From Sulfitobacter sp. (lineage in GTDB: Bacteria > Pseudomonadota > Alphaproteobacteria > Rhodobacterales > Rhodobacteraceae): a DNA stretch of 33,899 nt. Below the pieces are notes generated by a model. It did no database searches, was not told the DNA's origin, and was given only the letters and a program-made list of their open reading frames with translations. The translations under genes and the position numbers were made by a program. This document shows, piece after piece, positions 26,020-33,899 of the stretch. The first letter of the stretch is position 1. The number at the start of each line of letters is the position of its first letter. The stretch covers positions 1 through 33,899 of the forward strand of contig JAGXFI010000075.1 of the NCBI GenBank assembly GCA_024637305.1, in the 5' to 3' direction.

Positions 26020-26670
26020 CTATTCCAGCGTTGCGATGATGGAGCGCAACGTGGCAATTCCCCAACCTTTTTCGGAGCTGGTCACGATGATCTCGGGATA
26101 TGCCGCCGGATGCTTTGCCAGCGCGCCACGCACCTGATCAAGCACCTTGTTCCGCTCGGCTTCCTTCACCTTGTCGGCCTTGGTCAGCACGGCCTGAAAG
26201 GTCACGGCCGAACCGTCGAGCAGGTTCATAATCTCGTTATCTACCGATTTCACGCCGTGCCGCGCGTCGATCAACACGAAGGCACGGCGGAGGGTCTGAC
26301 GACCGGACAGATATTGCTTGAGCAGCCGCTGCCATTTTTCGACGATCGGCAGGGGGGCATTGGCGAAGCCGTAGCCAGGCAAGTCCACAAGATAAAGCGC
26401 ATCGCCAGCGGTGAAATAGTTGATTTCCTGTGTGCGCCCGGGGGTATTAGAGGCCCGCGCCAGCCCTTTGCGCCCAGTCAATGCATTGATCAGTGTCGAC
26501 TTGCCGACATTGGAACGCCCTGCAAAACAGACCTCCAGACGGTCAGGGTCGGGCAGGCCAGACATGGCCACGACACCTTTGACAAATTCGGTATCGCCGG
26601 CGAACAGAAGCCGGCCCTTTTCTGCGATTTGGGTGTCCGGTTCTTCGGCGACGGGAAAGGGTAACTGCAT
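26020..26670 (-). CDS. engB: Ribosome biogenesis GTPase EngB/YsxC (YihA)
   Basis: EngB is an essential GTPase in 50S assembly in many bacteria. The 216-residue product has G1 GRSNVGKST (51-59), the G2 threonine in [14 protein letters not shown]3 DLPGYGFA, G4 LTKADK and G5 VTSSEKG. Its start codon overlaps the stop of the MOSC-remnant ORF by one base (TGATG), so it is translated in a coupled run from yidC. This yidC-engB linkage fits co-production of ribosomes and membrane insertion capacity. Confidence 0.96.
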   Translation of the reverse strand: MQLPFPVAEEPDTQIAEKGRLLFAGDTEFVKGVVAMSGLPDPDRLEVCFAGRSNVGKSTLINALTGRKGLARASNTPGRTQEINYFTAGDALYLVDLPGYGFANAPLPIVEKWQRLLKQYLSGRQTLRRAFVLIDARHGVKSVDNEIMNLLDGSAVTFQAVLTKADKVKEAERNKVLDQVRGALAKHPAAYPEIIVTSSEKGWGIATLRSIIATLE

Positions 26671-26789
26671 CAGACCACCATGATAGTGTCGCCGACACTT
26701 GCACCGCTAGACGTAAAGATATTGGCAGCGGCCTCGGCGCTGCGACCTTGGCTGTCGATCGGATGGCGGCAAGGTGCAGGCGCAGGCAT
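26670..26789 (-). pseudogene. 39-codon ORF, probable internally deleted MOSC-domain gene
   Basis: This small frame starts at an ATG overlapping the yidC stop by 4 bp (ATGA) and ends with a TGA overlapping the engB start by 1 bp (TGATG). The N-terminal half MPAPAPCRHPIDSQGRSAEA resembles the opening of MOSC-domain proteins that often lie between yidC and engB in Rhodobacterales (pattern RHPIKxHGREA). The C-terminal ASVGDTIMVV resembles their last residues (GDxVxV). A full MOSC gene would be around 240 codons, so most of the body is missing in frame. It may be a relic kept only for translational coupling, or a true micro-protein. The family match is from memory. Confidence 0.55.
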
Positions 26790-28636
26790 CACTTTTTCGT
26801 CTTCCCACCTGGGGATTTTGAGTCGTTTGCAGCAGCCGATTTGCGTTTGAACCCGCCCTTGATGTTGCCCAGAAGGTCGGGTTTGTAGCCTTGGCTGCGC
26901 ATGATCAGATACTGCTGTGTGAAAGTGATCGTGTTGTTGGCGATCCAGTATACCACCAGTCCGCTGGCGAAACTGCCCAGCATGAACATGAAGACCCAAG
27001 GCATCCAGGCAAAGATCATCTGTTGCGTGGGGTCGGTGGGAGCAGGATTCAGCTTTTGCTGAATCCACATCGAAATCCCCAAAAGCAAAGGTAGGATGCC
27101 GATGAAGATGAGTGCCATAAGCGATCCGGGATCGGGTGCTGCAAAGGGAAGCAGGCCCCAAAGGTTCAGGATCGACGTTGGATCGGGAGCGGAAAGATCC
27201 TGGAATGGGCCAAAGAATGGTGCATGACGCAATTCGATCGTGACAAAAATCACCTTGTAGAGCGAAAAGAATATCGGGATTTGAAGCAAGATCGGCAAAC
27301 ATCCCGCAGCGGGGTTCACCTTTTCGCGTTTGTAGAGCTCCATCATGCCCTGCTGCATCTTTTGGCGATCATCACCGGCACTCTTTTTGAGCTCTTCCAT
27401 CTGCGGCTGGAGCTCTTTCATCTTGGCCATTGAAACGTAGGATTTATAGGCGAGTGGAAACAGAATCGCCTTAATGATCAGCGTCAAGGCGATGATCGCT
27501 ATACCCATGTTGCCGATCAGCTTGTTGATCTCGTGCAGGAGCCAGAAGATCGGCTTGGTCAGAAAAAAGAACCAACCCCAGTCAATGCTGTCGATAAAGT
27601 TGGTCACGCCCGCGGATTCGTAGTCGCGCAGGATCGCCCATTCCTTGGCACCGGCGAAAAGCTGGGTCGTCACGCTGGCCTGTGCACCGGCCGCGACAGT
27701 CTGCGTGGGCAGGCGCGTCACGGCCCGGTAGACGTCCGCACGTGCGTCGTATGTGAGCGCCTGGTCAAAAACCTGACCGGGCTGTGGGATGAGAATTGCC
27801 TGCCAGAAGTGGTCGGTAAAGCCGATCCAGCCGGTTGTGACATCTTCGCGTACAATGGCCTGGCGGGCCCAGGTCGCATTCATCTCGGATTCAGCGATGT
27901 CGTCCCAATCGGTTTCAGAAAGCTCGCCATCCGCCATGGCCACCGCACCTTCGTGGAGAATGAAGAAGTTCTCCAGATCGTCGGGCTGGGAATGCTGGAC
28001 GATCATTCCGTATGGTGCCACGTTGATCGGGCTTTCGCCATTGTTTGCAACGCTCTGGACGAGCGTGAACATGTAGTCGGCGTCGACACTGATCATGCGC
28101 GAAAATATTTGGCCCAGACCATTGTCCCAGGTAAGACTAATCGGGCTTCCGACGCTCAGGGTGTCCCCTGCTGCCAATGTCCATTCGGTATCGGGACCGG
28201 GTACTGCAGAAGGGTCGATGCCGTTGCCCGCAGCCCAACCCTGAAGCGCATAATAAGCGTCGTTCGTGCCCTGGGGTGACAGCATGGTCACAATCGGCGC
28301 GCCATCGTCCAATGTGGTGCGGTAGTCCTTTAGGCGCAGATCGTCGATCCGCCCCCCGATCAGTGACAACGATCCGGTCAGACGTGGCGTTTCGATTGAA
28401 ACGCGCGCCGCTTCAGCGATTGAGACATCTTGGGAAGCGCCGGTATCGGCGATAGGTGCTGTACCCGTGCTGTCCAGCGCCGCAGGAACCGATGGATCAG
28501 CAGGGGTTTGCGCAGTTTCGGTCGGAGGTGTGGCAAGGGTTTCCTGCTCTGGCGGTGGAAACAACAGGAACCACACGAGTATCACGACGAAGCTGAGTGC
28601 CGTCGCGAGGATGAGATTCTTGTTCTGTTCGTCCAT
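26789..28636 (-). CDS. yidC: Membrane protein insertase YidC
   Basis: YidC inserts and folds inner-membrane proteins, alone or with SecYEG. The ATG giving MDEQNKNLILATALSF yields 615 residues; a longer in-frame start at 28693 lacks family support. Order: an N-terminal helix (about residues 7-28), a Pro/Thr/Ala-rich linker, the large periplasmic domain (about 60-350), then the five-helix 60KD_IMP core. The core begins near DWGWFFFLTKPIFWLL and includes AYKSYVSMAKMKELQPQMEELK and NPAAGCLPILLQIPIFFSLY. The tail is basic (FKRKSAAAND...KTKK), as in ribosome-binding YidC. The stop overlaps the next ORF (ATGA). Confidence 0.97.
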   Translation of the reverse strand: MDEQNKNLILATALSFVVILVWFLLFPPPEQETLATPPTETAQTPADPSVPAALDSTGTAPIADTGASQDVSIAEAARVSIETPRLTGSLSLIGGRIDDLRLKDYRTTLDDGAPIVTMLSPQGTNDAYYALQGWAAGNGIDPSAVPGPDTEWTLAAGDTLSVGSPISLTWDNGLGQIFSRMISVDADYMFTLVQSVANNGESPINVAPYGMIVQHSQPDDLENFFILHEGAVAMADGELSETDWDDIAESEMNATWARQAIVREDVTTGWIGFTDHFWQAILIPQPGQVFDQALTYDARADVYRAVTRLPTQTVAAGAQASVTTQLFAGAKEWAILRDYESAGVTNFIDSIDWGWFFFLTKPIFWLLHEINKLIGNMGIAIIALTLIIKAILFPLAYKSYVSMAKMKELQPQMEELKKSAGDDRQKMQQGMMELYKREKVNPAAGCLPILLQIPIFFSLYKVIFVTIELRHAPFFGPFQDLSAPDPTSILNLWGLLPFAAPDPGSLMALIFIGILPLLLGISMWIQQKLNPAPTDPTQQMIFAWMPWVFMFMLGSFASGLVVYWIANNTITFTQQYLIMRSQGYKPDLLGNIKGGFKRKSAAANDSKSPGGKTKK

Positions 28637-28745
28637 GAAGCCCGCCACCTGATGTCTTTGGTTCAGCGTGGGTTCAACAGTTTGCAGCCCCAAAGGTCAA
28701 GCGGATTCGGGCCTTTTCCCATCTCGGGAGGGCCGCATGCCCAGG

Positions 28746-30296
28746 CTATTTTCGCCTGCCGTCCATGATCCGCGGCACGTCTTCAAGTTTGGCGTTGTGT
28801 CGGGCGATCCAGTCCAGAGATTGTTCGAACGGCATAGGGCGTCCAATGCCGAACCCCTGCACATGGTCACAGCCCAGTTGCGCCAGCAATACATGCTCTC
28901 CGACGCTTTCCACGCCTTCGGCGAGTGTCTCGACGCCAAGCCGCTCTGCCATGGTCAGAATGGCGCTGATCATGCGCTGTTGTTCGGGATCCCGGTCGGC
29001 CTTCATGACAAAACTGCGGTCGATCTTGATCCGGCTGACCGAAAAGCGGCGGATCGACGCAAGGGAGGCGTGACCGGTCCCGAAATCATCCAGATCTATG
29101 CGGCAACCCAGTGCGCCCAGTGCGTTGATATTACGGGTGATCATATCATCCGGTGCACTGGCCACCACGGTTTCGAGTACCTCAACCGCCAGCCTGTCCG
29201 GGGTCAGGTCAAACCGATCAAGTTCCCATTTAATCTTGTCGAGCAACTTCGGATTGCTCAGCTCGGATCCGGCGAAGTTGACGCCGATCTGTGGCACGTC
29301 CACACCGGACGCATCCCACGCTTTCAGCGCGGCGAATGAATGATACATCATCACCTCAGCCAGCCGTTCCAGCAGGCCGCAGGATTCGATTGCAGGCAGG
29401 AATTCGCCGGGTGAAATCAAGCCGCGTTCAGGATGAGACCATCGCGCCAGTGCCTCAAAACCGGTGATATGTCCGGTATCGGTCGAGATCTGCGGCTGGA
29501 ACCATGGTTGGATCTGACCGCCATCTAGGGCCGCTGCGACTTCTTCGCGCAGTTCCGCACGACTTTTCGCTTCGCGTTTCATCTGGTAAGAGAAAGCTCT
29601 GATCGAGGAGGGACCGCGATGTTGCGCGGCGCGCAAGGCAATGGCCGCCGCATCAAGCCATGCGGCACCGTCCTGAGCCGGTGACCGCGCATGTTGGCAA
29701 AACCCAACGGAGGCGCTGACATAGACTGCCGTGCCATCAATTGATACGGGTTCTTCAACAGTGGCTTGCAGTCGTCCGGCCAACTGTATGCATAGTTCGA
29801 GATCGAGGTGCCGTACCGCGGCAAGGCAGATACCATAGCGTGTATCGCCAAGTTTCCCGATCTTGTCTTCCTTGCGCAGGACTGCAATCAGGCGCTCGCC
29901 GGTCTGGCGGATGACGGTATCTGCCGCCGACTGGCCGAAGCGGTCAATGATTTGTGCAAGCTCTTCAATTTCGAGGCAGTAGGTTGCCGAGAACCACCCT
30001 TTCTCACGGGTGGAATCGTAGATGTGATTGGTCGTCGCCTCAAAATTTCCGCGTGACAGAATTCCGGCAGACAGATCAGCTGTCTGGGCGGGCAGGGCAC
30101 CGATATCGTCGAACCCGCCGGCGATGAAATAGGCGACAGGCAAGATGGCGGATACCGCCAGCAACGCCGTTTCACCGCCAAGCCAGAAGGACGCGAGCGA
30201 CACGGCGGGCAGAAACGCAAGTGCCAGCGGACCCGTCATCACGGTCGCCAACTGCTTGCGCAGCCTGTTTATTGCCTTGTTCTTAAAGCCGCTCAT
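28746..30296 (-). CDS. EAL-domain c-di-GMP phosphodiesterase with degenerate GGDEF domain
   Basis: A 516-residue membrane signalling protein. The ATG at 30296, with GGGAGAA at good spacing, is preferred over an ATG 8 codons upstream. Two hydrophobic segments (about residues 19-39 and 43-60) anchor it. A GGDEF-like domain (about 75-235) has LGDTR at 149-153 in place of GGDEF, so it should not make c-di-GMP. The EAL domain (about 250-500) keeps the catalytic set: EAL (281-283), VNFAG (N340), VEVLET, DDFGTG (403-408), IKID (424-427) and AEGVE (459-463). It should therefore hydrolyse c-di-GMP, perhaps modulated by the GGDEF-like domain. It lies between ttcA and yidC. Confidence 0.92.
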   Translation of the reverse strand: MSGFKNKAINRLRKQLATVMTGPLALAFLPAVSLASFWLGGETALLAVSAILPVAYFIAGGFDDIGALPAQTADLSAGILSRGNFEATTNHIYDSTREKGWFSATYCLEIEELAQIIDRFGQSAADTVIRQTGERLIAVLRKEDKIGKLGDTRYGICLAAVRHLDLELCIQLAGRLQATVEEPVSIDGTAVYVSASVGFCQHARSPAQDGAAWLDAAAIALRAAQHRGPSSIRAFSYQMKREAKSRAELREEVAAALDGGQIQPWFQPQISTDTGHITGFEALARWSHPERGLISPGEFLPAIESCGLLERLAEVMMYHSFAALKAWDASGVDVPQIGVNFAGSELSNPKLLDKIKWELDRFDLTPDRLAVEVLETVVASAPDDMITRNINALGALGCRIDLDDFGTGHASLASIRRFSVSRIKIDRSFVMKADRDPEQQRMISAILTMAERLGVETLAEGVESVGEHVLLAQLGCDHVQGFGIGRPMPFEQSLDWIARHNAKLEDVPRIMDGRRK

Positions 30297-30400
30297 TGCC
30301 GTTCTCCCGCAGGTCCGCATCGCGCTGTCCGTTGGGGCAAGCTAGGCGCTGATCGGTGTTTTGCAGGTTAACGGAAGAACATATAGTGAAAGTGATTTGC

Positions 30401-31249
30401 TTAAAACTCTTGGTTTTTCGGCGCGAGCCTTACAAAATCAAACAGTTTTGGGTCAAGCAGATGGGATGGTCGCGCGTTGGTCAACGCCTTGAACATAATC
30501 TGCCTTCGGCCCGGTGCGTTCTTTTCCCAGCCGTCCAGAATCGCCTTGACCTGCTGACGTTGCAGCCCGTCCTGAGATCCGCACAGATCACAGGGGATGA
30601 TTGGATAGTTCATGGCGGCGCTAAAACGTTCGCAATCAACTTCCGCCACGTGGGCGAGGGGGCGCAGCACCAGCAAATCACCCTCTTCGTTCAACAACTT
30701 GGGTGGCATCGTCGCGAGGCGTCCACCGTGAAAAAGGTTCATGAAAAAGGTTTCCAGAATATCGTCGCGATGATGTCCCAGAACGACGGCGCTGCACCCT
30801 TCCTCACGGGCAATCCGGTAAAGATTGCCACGTCTCAGGCGCGAACAAAGCGCACAAAACGTGCGGCCTTTCGGTATCTTGTCCATCACTATGGAATAGG
30901 TGTCCTGATATTCTATCCGATGCGGAACGTTCATTTTCCCGAGGAACTCTGGCAGGATGGTCGCGGGAAAGCCCGGCTGCCCCTGATCCAGATTGCATGC
31001 CAGCAGATCAACCGGCAGCAACCCGCGCCATTGAAGCTCATGCAGGACGGCAAGCAGAGTGTAGCTGTCTTTGCCGCCTGACAGGCAAACCAGCCATTTC
31101 TGGCGCGGTGCGTCCGCATTCGGCAGCATTCCATATAGCTCGATCGCTTCGCGTGCGTTTCGCACGATCCGCTTGCGCAGCTTCTTGAACTCGGTGGTTT
31201 GCGGCGCGCCTTCGAAAAGCGGGTGAATTTCTGTGGCATCGTCCAGCAT
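30401..31249 (-). CDS. ttcA: tRNA 2-thiocytidine biosynthesis protein TtcA
   Basis: TtcA thiolates cytidine 32 of certain tRNAs using ATP and a 4Fe-4S cluster. The 282-residue product has the PP-loop SGGKDS (57-62), the pair C132 and C135 in [11 protein letters not shown], and C220 in PCDLCGSQ, matching the three cluster cysteines of the family. [17 protein letters not shown] is also diagnostic. AAGGA stands 7 bp before the ATG. It follows yidD by 61 bp and is followed by the EAL gene after 104 bp. Confidence 0.95.
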   Translation of the reverse strand: MLDDATEIHPLFEGAPQTTEFKKLRKRIVRNAREAIELYGMLPNADAPRQKWLVCLSGGKDSYTLLAVLHELQWRGLLPVDLLACNLDQGQPGFPATILPEFLGKMNVPHRIEYQDTYSIVMDKIPKGRTFCALCSRLRRGNLYRIAREEGCSAVVLGHHRDDILETFFMNLFHGGRLATMPPKLLNEEGDLLVLRPLAHVAEVDCERFSAAMNYPIIPCDLCGSQDGLQRQQVKAILDGWEKNAPGRRQIMFKALTNARPSHLLDPKLFDFVRLAPKNQEF

Positions 31250-31310
31250 GGGGTGTCCTTTGGATCGGTCGTGGCTTCATAGCATGTTTGCAGCCTGGCG
31301 ACAGCAAGGG

Positions 31311-31544
31311 TCAGTCGCCGTTCTTGTCGGGGACCGGATCATATCCATCGCCACCCCACGGATGACACCGACCAATACGGCGAATGCTGAGGATCACGCC
31401 TCTGACTGCACCGTGTCTTTCCAATGCGTCCATTGCATAGGCCGAACATGTCGGCTGGTACCGGCAGTTATGTCCGACCCATGGGCTGAAGATCAGCCGG
31501 TAAGCCCTTACCGGCAGGGATACCACAAATGCCTGCGGGGTCAC
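31311..31544 (-). CDS. yidD: Membrane protein insertion efficiency factor YidD
   Basis: YidD is a small membrane-associated protein that assists YidC-dependent insertion. The 77-residue product starts at a GTG giving [19 protein letters not shown]. This GTG overlaps the rnpA stop by 4 bp (GTGA), which fixes the start and implies coupling. Family motifs are [18 protein letters not shown] (20-37), HGAVRG and [15 protein letters not shown] (58-72). Here yidC is not adjacent but lies 2.7 kb downstream, beyond ttcA and the EAL gene. Confidence 0.95.
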   Translation of the reverse strand: MTPQAFVVSLPVRAYRLIFSPWVGHNCRYQPTCSAYAMDALERHGAVRGVILSIRRIGRCHPWGGDGYDPVPDKNGD

Positions 31545-31957
31545 TTCGGATCTCCATGAAGCACGCCGAGAGCTTTGGAAAAGTCCGCTTGCAGCGTGCC
31601 GAAGGGGCGCGCGGATGTTTCCGAATGGCGGCCGATCAGGACGTAGTCGTGCCCGTCCCGGCCAAGCGCGGGCAATCCCAATCGGGCAATTTCGCGCAGC
31701 CGTCTCTTGGCCCGGTTGCGGGCAACGGCATTGCCGACTTTCTTGGAACAGGTAAAGCCTACACGCACGCCTTCCGATTCGCCGGCGGGGCGCTTGAGCA
31801 TCTGGAGAATGAAACCCGGCGTGGCCACGCGCTTGCCGCGGGCAGCGCGTTGGAAATCGCGCCGTCGCGTAAGGGTCTGCAGGCAAGGCGAAACCGCCGG
31901 AGACGCGTCCCCGGCTCTGGCAAGGCTGCCTGCGCTGGGGGTCTCCGGCGGTGTCAT
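31541..31957 (-). CDS. rnpA: Ribonuclease P protein component
   Basis: RnpA is the protein subunit of RNase P, which matures tRNA 5' ends. From the ATG at 31957 it has 138 residues; a TTG three codons upstream abuts the Shine-Dalgarno and is less likely. The core has [41 protein letters not shown] (the RNR motif is NRAKRR) and DYVLIGR. About 28 residues precede the usual family start, a common feature in alphaproteobacteria. It follows rpmH by 39 bp and overlaps yidD by 4 bp. Confidence 0.95.
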   Translation of the reverse strand: MTPPETPSAGSLARAGDASPAVSPCLQTLTRRRDFQRAARGKRVATPGFILQMLKRPAGESEGVRVGFTCSKKVGNAVARNRAKRRLREIARLGLPALGRDGHDYVLIGRHSETSARPFGTLQADFSKALGVLHGDPK

Positions 31958-31996
31958 TCCATCCAACTCCGTGGCGGAGCCGGTCGCGGCACCAAA

Positions 31997-32131
31997 TCAG
32001 GCGCTCAGCGACTTCCGGCCCTGAGCGCGGCGCGCGTTGATGATCTTGCGTCCAGCTTTGGTTGCCATGCGCGCACGGAAACCATGGCGGCGTTTGCGGA
32101 CGAGGTTCGAAGGTTGAAAGGTGCGTTTCAT
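31997..32131 (-). CDS. rpmH: 50S ribosomal protein L34
   Basis: L34 is a tiny basic large-subunit protein. The 44-residue product reads [18 protein letters not shown], then [20 protein letters not shown], and ends RKSLSA, the family sequence and length. TTGGAGACGG gives a GGAG Shine-Dalgarno about 8 bp before the ATG. It heads the rpmH-rnpA-yidD transcription unit, which in many bacteria lies near the replication origin; no origin is visible here. Confidence 0.96.
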   Translation of the reverse strand: MKRTFQPSNLVRKRRHGFRARMATKAGRKIINARRAQGRKSLSA

Positions 32132-32194
32132 CGCGCCGTCTCCAATATAGCGTAACGCCTCGCGGATTCGCGCAGCGTGTGAATTCAGACCCGT

Positions 32195-32223
32195 GCTTTA
32201 GTCGGGCCTGCGGCCCAAGTCAA
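32195..32223 (-). promoter_or_regulatory. Candidate sigma70 promoter for rpmH-rnpA-yidD
   Basis: On the - strand TTGACT (32223-32218), a 17-bp spacer and TAAAGC (32200-32195). The -35 is one base from consensus and the -10 is fair. It lies about 65 bp before the rpmH ATG. The remainder of the 32132-32422 intergenic region shows only a weak + strand candidate, TTCGCG-17-TATTAC (32261-32289), for the divergent membrane protein. Confidence 0.5.
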
Positions 32224-32422
32224 ACCCTTGCGGCGGAAATATCCTGCCGATCTGCAATAATTCGCGCTCTGACCCCCCACATATATTACAGGGCGGGTGA
32301 AACATGCAGCAACCTTCACACGGCGGATCAAGCGCACGTGATGCCCCTTTCGCACGTTATGGGATGGGTTCATCTATGAGGGGCGGGCAGCTGGCCCGCG
32401 ATTGGCCCCGAACAGGAACATG

Positions 32423-33157
32423 ATGACCGATCAGACCGATCAAAAATCTGCATTGATCCGCTATGGTCCGATCGCGCTGATTGCGCTGGTCGCCGCCATT
32501 GGAACTTTTACGCTTGGCGACTTTCTCAGCTTTGATGCGCTTCGTGACAATCGCGAGGCGTTGATTGCGTTCCGCGAAGCCAATTTCGTGCTGATGCTCG
32601 TCTCTTTTGTCGCGGTTTATATCGGGATCGTGGCATTCTCGCTGCCCGGTGCAACCATCGCGACGCTGACCGGTGGTTTTCTCTTTGGCATAGTGTTCGG
32701 AACCGCCGTCAACGTGACAGGTGCCACAACTGGTGCGGTCCTTATCTTTCTCGCAGCGCGGCACGGGTTTGGCGACAAGCTGAAAGACCGGATGGAGGCG
32801 TCTGATGGAATGGTTGCGAAGCTCAAGAAGGGTCTCGACGAAAACCAATGGTCCATGTTGTTCTTCATTCGTCTCGTCCCCGCAGTGCCGTTTGTGATCG
32901 CCAATCTGATCCCGGCGTTTCTGGCCGTACCGCTCTACCGTTTTGCCATATCGACTTTCTTTGGCATCATTCCGGGTGCTATCGTGTATACATCCGTCGG
33001 CGCAGGGCTTGGCGAGGTTTTTGCCCGCGATGAGAAACCCGATCTCGGCATCATCTTCGAGCCGCATATCCTGCTGCCGATTCTGGGGCTCTGCGCGCTG
33101 TCGTTGCTGCCGGTCGTTATCAAAGCCGTCACCGGCAAGAAAGATTTGATGAAATGA
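32423..33157 (+). CDS. TVP38/TMEM64-family (DedA/SNARE-associated) membrane protein
   Basis: An integral membrane protein with the PF09335-type core. The ATG at 32423 (244 residues) has AGGA at 5 bp; an ATG one codon earlier and an upstream TTG are alternatives. Helices include YGPIALIALVAAIGTFTL, FVLMLVSFVAVYIGIVAF and the C-terminal ILLPILGLCALSLLPVVI. Family motifs are LPGATIATLTGGFLFG, FFIRLVPAVPFVIANL and a GIIPGAIVYTSVGAGLG stretch. The reaction or cargo is unknown; DedA relatives act in lipid and membrane homeostasis. Its stop overlaps the next gene by 4 bp (ATGA), suggesting a shared function with that oxidoreductase. Confidence 0.9.
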   Translation: MTDQTDQKSALIRYGPIALIALVAAIGTFTLGDFLSFDALRDNREALIAFREANFVLMLVSFVAVYIGIVAFSLPGATIATLTGGFLFGIVFGTAVNVTGATTGAVLIFLAARHGFGDKLKDRMEASDGMVAKLKKGLDENQWSMLFFIRLVPAVPFVIANLIPAFLAVPLYRFAISTFFGIIPGAIVYTSVGAGLGEVFARDEKPDLGIIFEPHILLPILGLCALSLLPVVIKAVTGKKDLMK

Positions 33158-33899
33158 AGCGGATCAAGGCTGACATCCTGATAATCGGTGCCGGGTCTGG
33201 CGGATTGTCGGTCGCGGCAGGGGCCGCGCAGATGGGCGCGGATGTGGTTCTGCTCGAAGGGCACAAGATGGGGGGCGATTGCCTCAATTACGGATGCGTG
33301 CCGTCAAAGGCGCTGATCGCAAGCGGCAAGGCCTCATATAATCAGCGGCACGCCGCGCAGTACGGCGTAGCAGATGCCCCCGGCGAAGTGGATTACGGGG
33401 CGGCAAAGGATCACGTCGTCGATGTAATCGCGCAGATCGCGCCGGTGGACAGCGAAGAACGGTTCGAAGGATTCGGCGTCAACGTCATCCGCGAATACGG
33501 ACGCTTTATCTCACCCGACGAAGTTCAGGCTGGTGACACCATAATAAAGGCCCGCCGTATTGTCATCGCGACGGGCTCTTCGCCGCTGGTGCCGCCCATT
33601 CCAGGACTGGACACAGTGCCGTTCGAGACCAACGAGACGCTCTTTGACTTGCGGGAAAAGCCGGATCATCTGCTGATTGTCGGCGGTGGCCCCATCGGGA
33701 TGGAAATGGCGCAGGCCCATGTCCGCATGGGGTCAATGGTCACCGTGATCGAAGGTGACAAGGCGCTTGGCAAGGACGATCCGGAGACGGCGCAGATCGT
33801 ATTGCAAACGCTGAAAGGCGAAGGCGTCGTGATCGAAGAAAACGCGATGGCCGCCGAGGTTCGTGGCGGGCCAGGCGCAATCGAGGTCGAGGCCAAAGA
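33154..33899 (+). CDS. FAD/NAD disulfide oxidoreductase, partial (dihydrolipoamide dehydrogenase / mercuric reductase-like)
   Basis: The gene starts at an ATG overlapping the previous stop and is still open at the window end, so only about 248 N-terminal residues are seen of an expected 460-480. It has the FAD-binding IIGAGSGGLSVAAGAAQMG (10-28), the redox-active disulfide GGDCLNYGCVPSKAL (40-54, C43 and C48), the ATG motif RIVIATGSSPLVPPIPG and the NAD(P)-binding LLIVGGGPIGMEMAQA. No N-terminal HMA domain is present, so it is not a typical plasmid MerA. It belongs to the broad dihydrolipoamide dehydrogenase-like group; pairing with a TVP38-type protein suggests a membrane-linked role. Confidence 0.9.
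   Translation, partial: MKRIKADILIIGAGSGGLSVAAGAAQMGADVVLLEGHKMGGDCLNYGCVPSKALIASGKASYNQRHAAQYGVADAPGEVDYGAAKDHVVDVIAQIAPVDSEERFEGFGVNVIREYGRFISPDEVQAGDTIIKARRIVIATGSSPLVPPIPGLDTVPFETNETLFDLREKPDHLLIVGGGPIGMEMAQAHVRMGSMVTVIEGDKALGKDDPETAQIVLQTLKGEGVVIEENAMAAEVRGGPGAIEVEAK

Noticed and set aside
26790-27302. Upstream extension of the 39-codon ORF into yidC
   Set aside because: This part overlaps yidC in a different frame and shows no domain; only the last 40 codons lie outside yidC and have coupling signals.
28637-28745. Promoter for yidC (TTGACC-17-TTGAAC on the - strand)
   Set aside because: The -10 box is poor, and read-through from the EAL gene is equally possible.
1-33899. CRISPR arrays, insertion sequences, phage genes, attachment sites
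   Set aside because: No direct-repeat arrays, transposase, integrase or tRNA-anchored duplications were seen; the window reads as core chromosome.

Overview
The window looks like chromosome of an alphaproteobacterium of the Rhodobacterales (roseobacter/Rhodobacter type). This rests on the gene content and protein style: a four-gene BztABCD-type amino-acid ABC operon, an ATP12-type F1 assembly chaperone, a QueG-like 'ferredoxin' beside SixA and ArgB, and an rpmH-rnpA-yidD ... yidC ... engB cluster. The placement is inferred from remembered families, not from a database search.

Region 1 (1-14.9 kb, + strand) is the S10-spc-alpha ribosomal protein cluster from rplB to rplQ, with secY, adk and rpoA. 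It is not one uninterrupted operon. After rplP (L16) there is a strong intrinsic terminator, then an unusual insert of about 2 kb: a membrane-anchored coiled-coil protein on the + strand and a 2-oxoglutarate/Fe(II) oxygenase on the - strand. The cluster resumes at rpmC behind what looks like its own promoter. Other breaks lie between rpmD and rplO (431 bp, tandem palindromes plus a promoter candidate closely matching the one before rpmC), rplO and secY (hairpin), adk and rpsM (promoter candidate), and rpsK and rpoA (hairpin). A clear terminator follows rplQ.

Region 2 (14.9-19.1 kb, +) holds rarA, crcB, an RluC-type pseudouridine synthase, a HAD phosphatase and an ATP12-family chaperone. The last four overlap by 4 bp each (ATGA), so they are probably one translationally coupled operon. 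Region 3 (19.3-23.8 kb, +) is the ABC operon: binding protein, two permeases and ATPase, with a hairpin after the binding-protein gene.

Region 4 (23.85-32.1 kb, - strand), read in transcription order, is rpmH, rnpA, yidD, ttcA, an EAL-domain c-di-GMP phosphodiesterase with a degenerate GGDEF domain, yidC, a 39-codon ORF that looks like an internally deleted MOSC gene, engB, argB, a QueG-like ferredoxin and sixA. It joins ribosome and RNase P biogenesis, membrane-protein insertion and a signalling protein. Region 5 (32.2-33.9 kb, +) is divergent from rpmH: a TVP38/TMEM64 membrane protein overlapping an FAD/NAD disulfide oxidoreductase that runs off the window end.

The most notable items are the oxygenase plus coiled-coil insert next to the L16 gene, the precisely coupled MOSC remnant, and the paired palindromes after rpmD. 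No CRISPR array, rRNA, tRNA or insertion sequence was found.
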